DNA of 64,000 nucleotides, taken from positions 103,339,372-103,403,371 of the forward strand of contig OZ023274.1 in NCBI GenBank assembly GCA_964007475.1, given 5' to 3'. Both the position numbers and the translations under genes were made by a program. The stretch is from Hybos culiciformis. Its lineage: Eukaryota; Arthropoda; Insecta; Diptera; Hybotidae. The notes beneath the pieces are model-generated. The model was not told the origin of the DNA. It did no database searches and saw only the letters and a list, made by a program, of their open reading frames with translations. Positions 1 through 13,377 of this stretch are shown piece by piece. Each line of letters starts with the position of its first letter. Position 1 is the first letter of the stretch.

Positions 1-1581
1 AATAAACTGCAAATACAATAAATTTCCTTTAATTTTATTTATACAATTAATGTGTAAATAAAACTGTGACCTCATAAATCAGTTCATTTTATGAGTAATA
101 ATATAATTATATTATACAGACAGATTAAGGAATACTTTTTTCCAAGATACAAAGGATATTAAGTATATGTTTTTAAATGTATTTTATGACTAAGTAGTAA
201 TCTTCTTTTTTCGCAACTTATAACCTTTGGCTCCGCGATCAATATCCGAACTCTATATAAAATATATTAATTAACTAACAATAATAAGAATAACATATGA
301 AAAATTTCCCATTTTAACCTTGTTAACAAAAATTAAGAAAATATATTAAAAATAAATATTAAAATATTAAATGAATACTTAAATATTTCGAAAAAAAAAT
401 TCCAAACATTCATAGTAAATTTTCCATGAAATCAATGTCTAGTTTTAGAAGTCACGTTTATTTCAATATTTTTTTTTTTGTATTACTACGAATAGTTTGT
501 TTTTTTTTTCTTATTAAAATTACTGCACAATATTAATTTAATTGATTGGAATAGGTTTTTTTTTCCAGAATCTAAATAATAAAATAATTTTTAAAATGAT
601 ATTAATGTATGAACATACCTAACATTTTGTTTATGTTTTTACAATATACGACCGTCGAATATAAAACAAGTTTTAATTATTATTATTTTTTTTTTTGCTT
701 TCTTACCAAAAGCTCTCATTATAGAATTATTTTCATTTACCTATAGTAGAATCGTAAAACAGTTTGATTTTAGCATTTTTTAATAGCTGACATTTAAAAC
801 GATCTTGTGAGTTTTGAGTATATAATTAAGAATTAACTTTGTGCGGTAAAATTGAAAGAAAATATTCAGAAATAAAAATAAAAATAATCGAGTAAAATTT
901 GTATGTATTAAATATTTGGAAAAAAAAACCCCAAAAAAATATAATTTTTATTATCATATGATTCTAATGGACAACATTGCATAGTGAAAAACAATTTAAA
1001 AATAAAGAAAATTTGTATGTAGCTGTAATTTAACATAAATCATACCCACTTAGATGGCTCCGAAGAGTATATATATTTCCTTGTTTTACTTTTGTGTTAA
1101 GGACGTGCGTATGATTCAAAGCCATAAGATGTGTGAGTCTGAAGAATTATTTTAAACCTTTGGAAGCTATATATGCGGTATTGCATCTCGTTTTATTTGT
1201 AATACTTTTCAGTGCCGTCAATTTTCAAAGAAATTTGACAAGGAGTTGTTTGGTATTGCAAAACGGGGGATAATTTAATTAAAAAGTTGAAAAATTAAAA
1301 CAAAAATATAAACTCCAAAAACTAAATAAAATAAAATTGTTTTATTTTATATATATTTATATATATACAAAATAATGAATGCTGCGCCGCGCCACACTCA
1401 TTTAAGCATAAAAAAAATAAATAAATAAAAACAATTTTTTTTTATATTTATTAATATTTAGATAAAAAAAATATTATCAGAAAACGCACAGAAAAAAAAA
1501 AAATATTATTTAATCTCAAAGAATAGAAAAATAAAAAAATATTTGTTTCAACGATGATGTATGTACTACTGTTGTATATAG

Positions 1582-1853
1582 TATAAATACAACTTAAACA
1601 TTTAGATTCATGCAAATTTGTATAGTATTTAATGAAGTGATGACGAATTTATAGAATAAAAATTATACGTAAAATTATTTATATACATACATATTTATAT
1701 GTATAATTATTTATATACTTAAAAGAAACAAAAAAAAAAGATAATTTTTTTTTTAATTCATTTGTTGTGATTATTTAATATAATAATATGCCACAAAAAC
1801 AGAAAAATCTAAATCTAAATAATATAAACAATAAAAACAACAGAATATCAAGG
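1582..1853 (+). promoter_or_regulatory. Candidate TATA box and first exon with strong donor
   Basis: TATAAATA lies at 1582-1589. About 200 bases downstream an ATG at 1788 opens 22 codons rich in Asn, Lys and Gln, ending exactly at a consensus donor (AGG followed by GTAAGT, intron starting at 1854). Splicing to the CAG just before the first transporter exon (5583-5586) would not keep its frame, so this could be an untranslated leader exon, the start of another gene, or chance. The composition is low-complexity, so I rate it weakly. Confidence 0.2.
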
Positions 1854-2284
1854 GTAAGTTTATTTTTTTTTTTTAATTTTTATTTTAACATTTTTAATTA
1901 ATTGAGAATTTTGGGTTGCCTCATATATAAAATATTCTCAAGTCCTAAATGTGAAATAAGATCTAATTAAGTCTTATTTTGTTAGAGCTTAAAGCAGCCA
2001 CTAAAAGTAATTTTGTTTACAATTATATGAATTTAAAAATGAATAGGGTAAAAAACACCCAATCCAGCAACTTGGATGAAAATTTAACTTTGAACTTTGA
2101 AAAACCTAAATTTTTTGGACTTATGAATCCTTACAGTCATTTCTCAATATTTTATTACAAAAAGAATTTATTTTTTTTTTATATAAACTACTTTTCTTCT
2201 ACAATATATATATTTTTTTTTTTTTAACTAATTTTATAAAACTAAAACAACTAATTGTTGATTAAAGTAATGTGCTATATTTTT

Positions 2285-2400
2285 AGCTATTTAAAACGCA
2301 TTAAAAAAATCAAGCTGTTTTTTAGCTATTTTTGAAAAAATCATAGCTTTTATGAGGAACATCTAGCTATTAAAAAAAAAATTCTTCTGGCATCACTTGT
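2285..2400 (-). mobile_element. Possible hAT transposon end fragment
   Basis: Read on the minus strand the segment starts CAAGTGATGCCAGAAG, close to hAT-type ends (CAGTG-TGCCA), and continues with several AGCTATTTT-like words (TAGCTATTTAAAACGC, TAGCTATTTTTGAAAA on the plus strand). No matching opposite end or target duplication was found nearby, so it would be a truncated or decayed copy. Confidence 0.3.
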
Positions 2401-5400
2401 ATACATCAGATAAGATAAGAATAAGATTACAGGTATAATTTTTTTGTTAATCAAAATCGATCCTATTAATCGATTGGTTTTTATTTTTTTAATTGATTAC
2501 GAAATAAAGTAGTATAGGTACTGTATAATGTAGGATGGAGCAATCTATTAATTTATCGAATTAAAAAACCCTTATCTTCTAGGACTCTAGGTAATGTTGA
2601 GTAAATTTTCGGTTTTTTTTTTTCTATTTTTTGTTTGTTTTAAGAATTTTTCTCAATATCATAATGTTCTTATGTTATTATTTTAATGGCTTGGCTTATA
2701 CTAAATATCTGAATTACCTTAAAAATATGTAGATTTTTTGCATTATTATTCAATATCTGGTCACTCCTAGTTACAACACAATCTTAACAACAGAAAATAT
2801 TTCAAGAAATAAAACAATTTAATTCGATATTATATCTAATTGAAGTTGCCTATAATAATGTTTTCTATTTTAAAACCGACGATAAAGATAAGAGGAGAAA
2901 ACAAAATAATAAATCTTAAATTGAATCTAAACTGAACTAGTTTTATCTCAAAAAGATTTGAAAAGATTTTCTTTTTTGACTGAAAACAAAAATTTATTCT
3001 GTTGTCTTTATTTAAATCAGCGAAGCCCAAATTAGAACTAATTTAGAGCATATAGAAAATACTAAGGTTTTTTTCATATCACACCAACCCAATTTTTATT
3101 TAAAAAACATTCACTGTAAAAAAATTATTTCTAAAGACAATATTAAGAAAACTAAATTGTGTGTTGTATGTTTTTTGAATAAAATTACGTTTTATTTTTC
3201 AGTTTTAATTCAATCCTAAAATAATAATTGATTAGGTTATTTCTTTTAATTTTTATTTAATTACGTATTTCTTATTATTTCTTATAATTAGAAGATTTAG
3301 CAAACGCAATTTAATTTCAAAAATGCTTCTTAAGCTGATATATTACGATTCACATCAATTGACAAATTTTTTTTAAAAGCTTTCCTTTTCCATTTAAACG
3401 ATTTTTCTGTCAGTTTTTTGTTTTACTTAATACAGAAATTTGTATGAGCCAGAAAGGGATAGAGATATAAAATTAAGGAGAAATGATTGAAGAAAAAAGT
3501 TTGATTTAAAAATTTATTCAAATTTGACCCTTTCATAAAAACTCACCGGTCAATTGATTTAAATCGTACTCTAACAATATTTTATATAAAAAGTGATTCC
3601 TTCGGGATTTTAAAAAATTAAAATAAAATTGTATAAAAGACCCTCCAGTCTAAAAGAGTAAGAAATATAAAGTTTATATTTTTAACAGTGTATTTAAAAA
3701 AACTAGAAATAAAAAGGAAAAAAAAATTTTTTTTTTTTTTTTGTGAATCAAAGTGAGCATACGAAATAATGAAATGAGTATACGATTTTATATGCGAGTA
3801 TACGATTTTTTTTTTTTCATTGAAAATGATTACACATTTTTTTATTCCTATGCATTTGAGTATAAAAAAAAAAAATTTTGCTCGCGAGCATAGGCTTGGG
3901 CATCAGTGATTTAAATAATTCAAAAAATTCATTAAGAAATGTATATAATATAGTTAATATTTTAACATAAAGAATAATGTAGCTTAACGAAGAAATATGC
4001 TGCACATAACTATACATAATGTATTGGTTATAATTTATAATAAAATTATTCATAATTTTCATCACATTTTTCAGAATAGTGTTAAATATTTCTTTTTTTT
4101 CATAATGTTTAATGAACATTTACTTGAAGAATATCTTTAACTCAGTAAAATATTAGAAGATTCTGCCGCTTTTTCAACCTCGCGTCTGGATATTTACTTG
4201 TAGTATTCAACTATGTGTGTCTGTAATTTGTAATCCCTATCATTCGTTATTTTTACATAAACTACAAGATTATCGTCTCTATTGTATTATGTTTTTTAAA
4301 TGAAGTGCAGAGAAATATAATATTTATCAATTTCAATTAATTTCATTTGTTATTGTCATTATATCTCCATTAATATTTATTTTTTTTTAATTGTAAGTAG
4401 TATTTACAATGCAATATGCATGCACTTATGTATTAAAATAAAATATTAAAAGTGTAAATTTCCTATTTATATATACATAAGGATGTAAATAAATATTTAT
4501 AATTAAAAGAATAAATGCTTAATAGAAAAACAAAACTATTTTTATTTCCATAACAAAAACTGTGCATACTAGTATTTCAGTACGTGGTAAAATGTTAAAA
4601 ATTAGGTAGATAATCAATAAACATATAAGCAGTTCTCCTTCAAAAAATATCTGTGTCAAAAATGTTCTGTTTTTGACATCGTTATGGTTTTCTTTTTTGT
4701 GGATGATTTTCCAAATATGAAAATTGGATCAAATATAATAAACTTTTTGATTCTTAAAACATTTTGTTGGGAACCACTTCTGCACAATAAAACCACCAAT
4801 CACAGTGTTATCTTTCCTCTTCGAATATAACTATTCAATTATATATAAAGTACATATACGCCTACTCAGTAAGTTAAAAATTATTTCTATAAAATATGAC
4901 ATTTTTTATAAAAGCAATTAAGATAATTTTAAGTATATTTTTGATATCTTGTAATGTTTTGTAATACTGATAATTTCGTATATATTGAAAACATTATACT
5001 TAGTGATAAAAGAATTATTATTTATTTTTATTGTTAATCCTCTGTATAATCATTGTAAACAAGAATTATGTCGGTTGTAACAAATTTAAATTTTCTTATT
5101 CTTTCAATTTTTAAATTGATCAATTGTGATGGTTAAGTAAGTCAATATATGATTTTTCAATTTATATAAATTTTATTTTTATAGATATTTTTATAAGAAA
5201 GTTTTTTTTTTTTTTGTATATTTTTTTTATTTTATAATAGCTGTCAGTTTTTAAAACTAATTGTAATTATATTCAGTCAGAATTTAGTGGATATAACGAT
5301 CGGATCAAAATAATTTTAGCTGGATAGGTTTTTTTTTTTAATTTCCTATATTTAATATTTTTTTTGAAAATAAAAAAACAAATACAAAGAATCATTTTTA

Positions 5401-5589
5401 ATTATTAAATTATTAATTAACTTTAATATAAAATATATAATTTGAACTTTTTTTTTTTGAAATTTAAATAAAATGAATTATAAATTTTAACAAGTTCATC
5501 ATATTTTTTTGTGGAATATTCACGGCAGAAAAAAAAGATCACAGATATATAAATAATAATAACTAACATAAAAAAAAAGGCTCAGAATC

Positions 5590-8500
5590 ATGAGTGAAAA
5601 TCACAAAGAAGTTCCTATGGTATGTTCTATTTAACAATTTGAAGTGCTAAAATTATCTAGTGATGGAACGTTTACAAACTTCTTTTTTCTAATTTTGTTT
5701 TTTACTTTTGATAATAGATTACCAATATCTTCTTTAGCGCAAGGTATTAAGTACATGATTATGAATGCATTGATAATTTTCATAAAATTCGTTAAAAAAA
5801 ACTTTAAAAAAATAACTTCCTTGAGCCATCTATACATTCATCGCCTTGCTAGCGCCCAGACTGGTTTTGAGAAGTTCAAAAGTGAACTTTTAGAAAAATA
5901 TCTTTTCTCAAATTTCAACTTAAAAAATTTTAAAAGGATAACTCTGAATGACAAGAACATGAATTTTTAAGAAAACTACAATTTATATAGACAATAATAT
6001 TACAGAGTACCTAGTGACTAATATCGTCCTTATAAATTACACCTACCTATAAGATATCAGCGAATTAAAAAGCGAGTCGGGAAATTTTTAATTTTCATAA
6101 GAAAAAAAATCGTCACATATTAAATAATATCACCAAACAATTTACATTTTTTTTTTTTCAAATGGAAATAGAATAACGATAATTAATCGCGATAACGAGT
6201 TCTAAATCTGTGGCCTCAATTTTATAATAAAAAACAATGTGTAGAAATCATAAATTAAAATTTTATTATTAACATGAATAATTTGTAATAATTTATGTAA
6301 GGAGTATATTAAAATTTTCAAAGCATTTTTGGGGCAAAAAAAAAAGTGGGAACATTTTTATTGTTTTGTAAGATAAATAATTTTAGAAACGATAGTGTAT
6401 AAACTTTTTGAAAATTTAATAAAATATATTGCTGAAAAAGCTTAATCCAGATCTAGTCCAAAAATTCAAATTGGGGTCAAAAATAAGTGTGGGCATAAAA
6501 GGAACCAAAACAAAATTAAGCCTTGTATTGTGTACCAGGATTTCAAAGAAAATTGATACATGTAATGTTCGATTTTAGGAATTTGGCTTCAAGAATTTGG
6601 ATGGAGAAGCTAAAACTCAAATTCTGTAAAAATTAGATTGAGATGTCCAAACGCCCAGTGACACAAAGTTAAGGGCATAAACTGATTTAAAAACTATTTT
6701 TTTTTTGTGTTTTAACGATAAATCTAAATTGATTGGGACATAAAGGTTTAAGTATATGAATAAATGTTGAACCAAAAAAATATTGACCCCTATTGTATCG
6801 AATTCTATGTATTTATATATTATATTTATATTCTAATTGAGTTCGATTGTAGGCACTAAATGCTTAATGCTAATCGCCTTCTACACATTTGAATCTGAAA
6901 ATATTTTGTTCTTCAGGAAAATATTATTTCTGTTTAAGTATTTGATAAAAATAGATTTTTCATATTAAATTAGTTCGGTATATAAATCTAATTTCTAATT
7001 ATATAAAAAATTAGCATTGCCATTAGCTAGTTAATTTGTTGATGAAATATTTTCAATATTAATTTATATTATGTAATTTTATATCTAATCATTGAATAAA
7101 CATGTTTATAACATTATATGTATGTATGTACTTATATGAATGTGATACAGATATTACATTTCAAGTAGAAAATATAAATTTTTGTGACATATTTTCACAC
7201 TTCTGTATTTCAGAAAAGCTTTTTCTATTAATTTTAAATGTTTTATAGATATTTGAATTAATAATTATTGCCTCCTTCTACGTAGATTTAATCAATTTTT
7301 AGAAATAAAAAAAAAATTCCAACAATTACTTCTAAATTAATTTCCAATAAATTTAATATACTTAATATACAGAAACTTTAAATCAAATTTTGTCATGGCG
7401 CCATGAATAAGGATTTTAACTATATATATCTTTTTATTTTCAAAATGAGAATAACCAACTTCAACTGATTGATTTATTAGCTCTGCTTTCCGCTCAAATC
7501 AGCGATATTCATCTCTCTTATCGTTTGTCGCCCGCCGATCTAACATAAGCATACCCTTATATTTAAAAATTATTATTAAAGTAAATATAATAATCAATTT
7601 TTGAAAATACATACTTATCAAATATTAAATGTATATAAAATGAAATCAAAATGTATTTGTTAAATAAAATCTAAAAATCGTTAAACTTTATCGACAAATA
7701 GATTGTTCGCTCTATTTATTAGAATTAGAAATCCAAAAATGCACTTTGTTTTTTTTATACATAAATTTATAACAATAATACCTAAAAATGATAATTTATT
7801 TAATATTTTACTAATGTATATGAAAATGAATTAAAAATAATTAAAATATTTGTACAAAAACCCTGTCAAATTGATTTCATTACCACATTTTCAATTTTCT
7901 TTAGAGTCATTGACATATATATTTTGTTTTGAACTACAATTAAAAGATTTTCTTGAATCTCATTTTTTATGTTGTCTTACAACATACATGATCAAAATTT
8001 TTCTGCATATTTTAATAATATGAATTTATGTTTCTTAAAGTAAGTACATTAAAATACTGTATTTTATAATACTGTGTATGCGAAAGAACTATATCCCTAA
8101 ATTCGGTATTTAATTAATTCTAAATTTTATTATAATCTCTGAAATTGAAGTGTATTGTTTATTTATTGATTTAATATACGATAAATATATCATTTTAGCC
8201 ACCACTATCTCTTGTTATAAGTTATTTCTTTATTTTTAATAACAAAATACAACCGTTCGCTGTTGATTAAACAGAAAAATAATATTCGTTTCTTTAGAGA
8301 TTATGCAGGTTAAATAAATATTAAAATAATTTTATACATTCTACATTTTGTGGTTGATCGAAGAGTTTTTTTTTATGATTTCTCATTTAACTTATTTAAC
8401 TTACGAAACTCTAAAGCTAAACTAGACTGATATTGATTTAAAGTTTTACAAAAACTTCAAAAAGTCAATTTTCTTTAGAACGTAAGATAAAAATGTAAAA

Positions 8501-11500
8501 TTAATAAAATTAACAGAAATTCTGTGAAATAGTTCTCCCCTAAAAGAACAAAATAATATGTTAAAATAATATAAGAAAAACTATCAATTTCTAATTTTGG
8601 GAAAAAGATTAATGAAACTTAATTTATACCGGTAATCCTACATATTTTCTGCCACTTGATATGCACTTCTATTGATATTAGTATACATACTGTGTATTTT
8701 CCTATAAATACATACTATATAACAAACAATACTCTTATGAAAAAAAAATGAAATATCATTGTTATTATTAAGTTCAATTGAATTGTTGTGCAACAAATTA
8801 ATTTAAACATTTTTTTGTTCTTTTTATTTGTACACATTTTTAGATAAATAAAACAACATAATGAACACGACAGATAAACTTAAATTAAATTGTGAACATA
8901 AGCAATTCAATTAAATAAACTGCATTAAAAAAATAATAATTTTAGTACAATTTGAATCTTTTTTTTTTTTTGCTTTTTAGACTGATAGTGAAATAGCATG
9001 TGAAGAAGCAGCTCGTTTGACTGCTGAGCTTCAAGAAGAAGGTTATGAATATGAAGACGATGGACAAGAAGTTCCACCTCCGCCGGACGGAGGGTGAGAA
9101 ATATATTCTTTTTTAATAGTTATAAAAAATATTTGATTCATTGATTCATTTGTAACTACAGACATTTTACTTTTTCGTTTACATTTTTGAAAGTTTGAGC
9201 AACATTATAGCTTAGATTCCTAAACTTTGTTTCAAATGTTTTTTAGATATGGCTGGGTTATTGTTTTCGCATCGTTCATGTGTAACATGATTGTTGATGG
9301 TATTGCCTACACATTTGGTATATTTCTACCACAATTTGTTACTCATTTTGGAGAAGGAAAAGGAACCGTAGCATGGGTTGGCAGTTTATTAAGTGGTGTA
9401 TATTTGAGTGCTGGTAGGTACATTTATTAATAAAGTATTGTTTGTAAAATAAAAATAATCGATTAATTTATATTTCAGGTCCTATTGTATCTGCATTAGC
9501 CAATAAATTTGGATGTAGGGCAGTATGTATTGCCGGAAGTGTTATTGCCTGTGTTGCATTTGTTATAAGTACATTTAGTAAATCTGTAACAATGTTAATG
9601 ATAACATACGGTGTTATTGGAGGTAAAAATAAAAATATTCATTTAACATCAAGTCAATACTTTTTTATTTTAACATAAATCAACCGTACAATGTACATAT
9701 AATTCCTTTTTAAGAGTCGAGGAGATAAACATAATTTATTATAATGTTCCACTTCCATGTATAATAAAATAATGATTATTTGTTTTTCAATATTCTGTCA
9801 AATTTAAATTTTAGTTAAAAAGGAAACGATTGAATTCAGAAGTACCAGAAATATAAAATATCTATTGAATTTTTGAACTAATTTTGTTTTCGTATTCCCT
9901 CATTTCTATACCTTTTTAATTTCAAACTGAGAATTGTGAACTTCAATAGGAGAATAGTGAATTTCAAAATGAAATTAAGGTCAAAGGTAAAATAAAAAAC
10001 CTTTTTATTTCAGGATTTGGATTTGGCATGATTTACTTACCAGCTGTTGTGGCTGTTGGATATTATTTTGAAACAAAACGATCTCTGGCTACAGGTATTT
10101 TAAATTTGAGAGTATTACTATTATAATTAATTATAGCAAGATTAATATGTGTTTGTATTAATTTTTAAAGGCATAGCAGTTTGTGGCAGCGGTGTTGGAA
10201 CATTCGCATTTGCACCTTTAGCTAATAAGTTACTAGATTATTATGGATGGCAAAATTCTTTACTTATATTTGCTGGCATGATATTAAATTGTGCTATATT
10301 CGGAGCAATGATGAGGCCTTTAACGTAAAAACATTGAGTTTTTTTTTAAAGAAAAAAAAAACTTGATAAACGAATTTTTTCTATTTTAGTTATAAAAAAC
10401 CTAAAAAAGTAAAGCCTTTGATGCAGCGAATGTATGAAGAAAAACGTTTGCAATTGGAAAGGGGCTCGATAAGTGGATCATATTTTATGGTTAAATTGCC
10501 GGATGGCACAATGGAGAAAAGATTAAAGGTACCTTTAAATGCCGATCCAGGTGTACATTCTAGTCTAGCTTTAGATCAATTAGGTATGAAGTATTAAATA
10601 TAAAAAATATATTTTTGGTTAATGTAAATTAGGAAATAAATAAAATTTCATTCATTTTTCAGCTGAACAGAGCCTTAGGCCAGTTCCAACTCTACCAACA
10701 ATTACAGAAGCAAAAGTTTCTGAACCTCAAAGTCCACCTGAATATCAAATGGAAATGCGCAAAAAACGTCCACAACGTAATTCCGAAAGTGAAGCTGATT
10801 TTAAGTCGAAAAATATTCCAAGAAATGCTTCACAGCCAGCATTTAGCACTAACAACCAAGGTCTTCCAAAAAATGGATCGGTACCATCATTTGACAGGAT
10901 CCGGAAAACGTCGACTGGTGAACGATTTAAACCTACATTGTCCGCTATCCGGGCGACATCAAAAAACGATATGGTCAATGGTGATGTATGTAAATCAAAT
11001 TTCTTTAGAATAAAGACAATTTCTGAAGGTGGCAGATTGAATCGTTTTGAAAGAACTGTTAGTAAATGTCTCCTTGGATCTGAAAAACTTAAAATCTAAA
11101 AATTGTACTTATTTAAATATTATTTTATGAAGCCTCGGTACCGCATAAATTTGTTTTAATTCATAATATTCGTAATTTTAAATGTTGTAATATACGAAAT
11201 AAAACCAAAAAGTAGATAAAAATGTAATAAGTACAAACATAATTATGTTCATAGAGGTTTTATGGAGGAAAGCATAAAATTCATTCTCTCAAGGATTACG
11301 CTTTTGTGAAAGGGATACATTCGACAGCAAAGTCTACAATTACGAATTTTTTAAGAGAGATTATGAACTCCACTGTAAAAATTCATAAGCTTTTAAAGTG
11401 TATTTTTTTTATATTAAAGAAGTAAAGAATAGTATTTTGAAATTGCTGCTAGACTGCTACTTCAATTAGAAATGCCTTATAAATTTTACTTTTGTTGAGG

Positions 11501-13377
11501 AAATTGAAATCATTCCATTTTTTAACTTTTAGAGTGAAGCAGGATTCACATCCAAAATGTCTCTTTCATCACGTAATGATAGTGGCAGTAAAATGGTCCG
11601 TCCTTTATCTCGAAAAGATATTTTTTATTCTGGATCGGTTACAAATTTACCGCAATACCAATCACAAAAATCCTTAGCAAACTTCAGAAATTCTATGGTG
11701 TCATTACCGAAATACGAGAAAAGTATGAGAGAACGCATCGATTCAATAGGAGAAGAAGAAAAAGGAAGAGAAGGTAAATTAGCTAGTATGGTAAATTTTT
11801 TGTCAGCATCTGTATACATGCATTTTTCTAGAATATTCATTATGTCCGTGCTTAGTATTACCTGATTCATTCAAAGATGCATTGGGAACAATGTTAGATG
11901 TGTCTTTGCTGAAAGATCCAGTTTTTATGTTGATAGGCATTTCTAATGTATTTGGAATGGCTGGATTATATGTGCCATTTGTATATTTAGTTGATGCGGC
12001 AGTTTTAGATGTAAGTTTAATTATATATATGTAGTTAAAAAAAATTAATTTAAAGACCTTAGTTAATAAGAATAATTATTATAAATTTTAATTAAAGGGT
12101 ATCGATCAAGACCGTGCATCATTTTTGCTTTCAATCATTGGAATAACCAACACATTTGGCAGAGTACTATGTGGTTATGTTGCAGATTTTCCTCAAGTAG
12201 ACTCTCTATTTTTAAATAATATATGCTTGGTGATCTCCACGATTGCTGTATCTTTAACACCGCTTTGTGATACTTATGCACTTTATGTTACAATGTCCAT
12301 ATTTTTTGGAATAGCAATATGTGAGTATTCAATCAATATCTTTTGGAAATATACTTTTAAATAATTAACTTTAATCATTTTAGCTGGATATATTTCATTG
12401 ACATCTATTATTCTGGTAGATTTACTTGGATTAGATAAATTAACCAACGCGTTTGGTCTTTTAATATTATTTAGGGGTTTTGCTGCTATTATTGGCTCAC
12501 CGCTTGCTGGAGCTATTTATGATGCGACCAATTCTTATGCAATTCCATTTTATGTGGCGGGAGCTCTATTTGGAGTTTCAGCGATAACAAGTTTCATGGC
12601 ACCTTGTTTAAAACGGTAATAAATCTATATAAATAAAAATGATAAAGTTTCTACCAATTACTTTGAAACTTTGCCACAACATTTATAATACGCACCAGAT
12701 ATAACAACTGTGACAGGTAACAACATGCTTTTTTTGAGCATTTTGCAGCCGAGCCACCATATGATTTTTTTCAAGCATTGTGAAATGAAGCATAATAGAA
12801 ACCTTTGTTCTCTCTTTTCCTTTGTTTTATTTAACCAGACTGAGCTGCAGCAACTTGTTGCTGGGTATAGCTAGTGTGTTAAGAAAAAATTAAAATTTAG
12901 AACTCCATATGTCTAAAAAAAATTGTTCAAATTGCCAATTCGCTCTATTTTGTTTAAAATTTTTAACGAGTGTATGGATTAAAACAAAATTTTCGTACTC
13001 GTACTGGAAATCTATAATTTTAAAACTAAACCACAAAAAACTTAAATATTTTTCAAATAATATTATTTTTATTCATAAGATTTTTGTTTCTTAATTTTAA
13101 TTAGATTTCAAATAAAATTAAAAGTTTTTGCAACTTTAAAAAAATAATTTTATTTTTTAGTTGGGTTGCAAAAGATGATTCTAATAACCTAAACATGGAA
13201 CCATTGACGCCAATAAATGAAGAACCAACTGAAGATGATGATCTGCCAATAACAATGATACCAAAAATTGTACAAACATTACCAAGTCCCCAATACGACG
13301 GTCCATCACCAAATGCACTCAAAATTAATGATTATAAAATTGAAACAGAATTAAGTCAAAAAGAATCAGTTTTGTAA
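5590..13377 (+). CDS. SLC16-type monocarboxylate transporter (MFS), 13 exons, ~765 aa
   Basis: Exons: 5590-5619, 8981-9093, 9247-9413, 9479-9622, 10014-10094, 10171-10324, 10390-10583, 10663-10985, 11533-11773, 11832-12010, 12098-12320, 12384-12615, 13161-13377. All junctions are GT-AG and the frame stays open for 2298 nt. The SLC16 signature DGGYGW is at residues 46-51 before the first membrane segment, and the family motif [12 protein letters not shown] follows TM4. Six membrane segments lie before about residue 229, then a cytoplasmic loop of about 280 residues, then six more. TM8 holds N560 and R564; MCT1 has Asp at the first site. TM1 has Tyr where MCT1 has the substrate lysine. The N-terminus is acidic and the tail (from 13161) is Pro/Asp-rich. 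Family role: plasma-membrane transport of monocarboxylates or related small molecules; the substrate is unknown. Read-through past 12615 or 10985 meets early stops. A possible AATAAA lies at 13496. A paralog lies convergent at 18682-23257. Confidence 0.9.
5620..8980 (+). other. Intron 1 of the first transporter gene (3.4 kb)
   Basis: Donor GTATGT at 5620 and acceptor TTTTTAG ending at 8980. Open frames inside (5644-5970 on plus, 5631-5837 on minus) are AT-biased and match no family. Slightly less AT-rich patches near 6320-6700 and 7480-7550 look like old repeats but have no readable ends. I see nothing coding in it. Confidence 0.75.

Larger units (their letters stand above)
1..5589. other. 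AT-rich upstream stretch, no firm gene
   Basis: The stretch is dominated by poly-A and poly-T runs and short AT microsatellites. Open frames in it (for example around 1979-2227 and 3817-4119) are low-complexity and have no recognisable domain. It holds two possible hAT-transposon remnants (around 2285-2400 and 3750-3915) and one candidate first exon at 1788-1853. Otherwise I see nothing in it. It is the 5' flank of the transporter gene starting at 5590. Confidence 0.6.

Noticed and set aside
5644..5970. 108-codon open frame between the first two transporter exons
   Set aside because: It lies in intron 1, is Phe/Lys/Asn/Ile-biased as expected of AT-rich DNA, and has no domain or splice support.
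6320..6800. Less AT-rich part of intron 1 with GTGGGAAC and GTGTGGGCATAAA words
   Set aside because: It looked like a possible old transposon but no inverted ends, duplication or protein remnant was seen.
12835..12880. GGGTATAGCTAGT-type repeat end in the last intron of the first transporter
   Set aside because: It resembles an insect repeat boundary but no second end or length could be defined.
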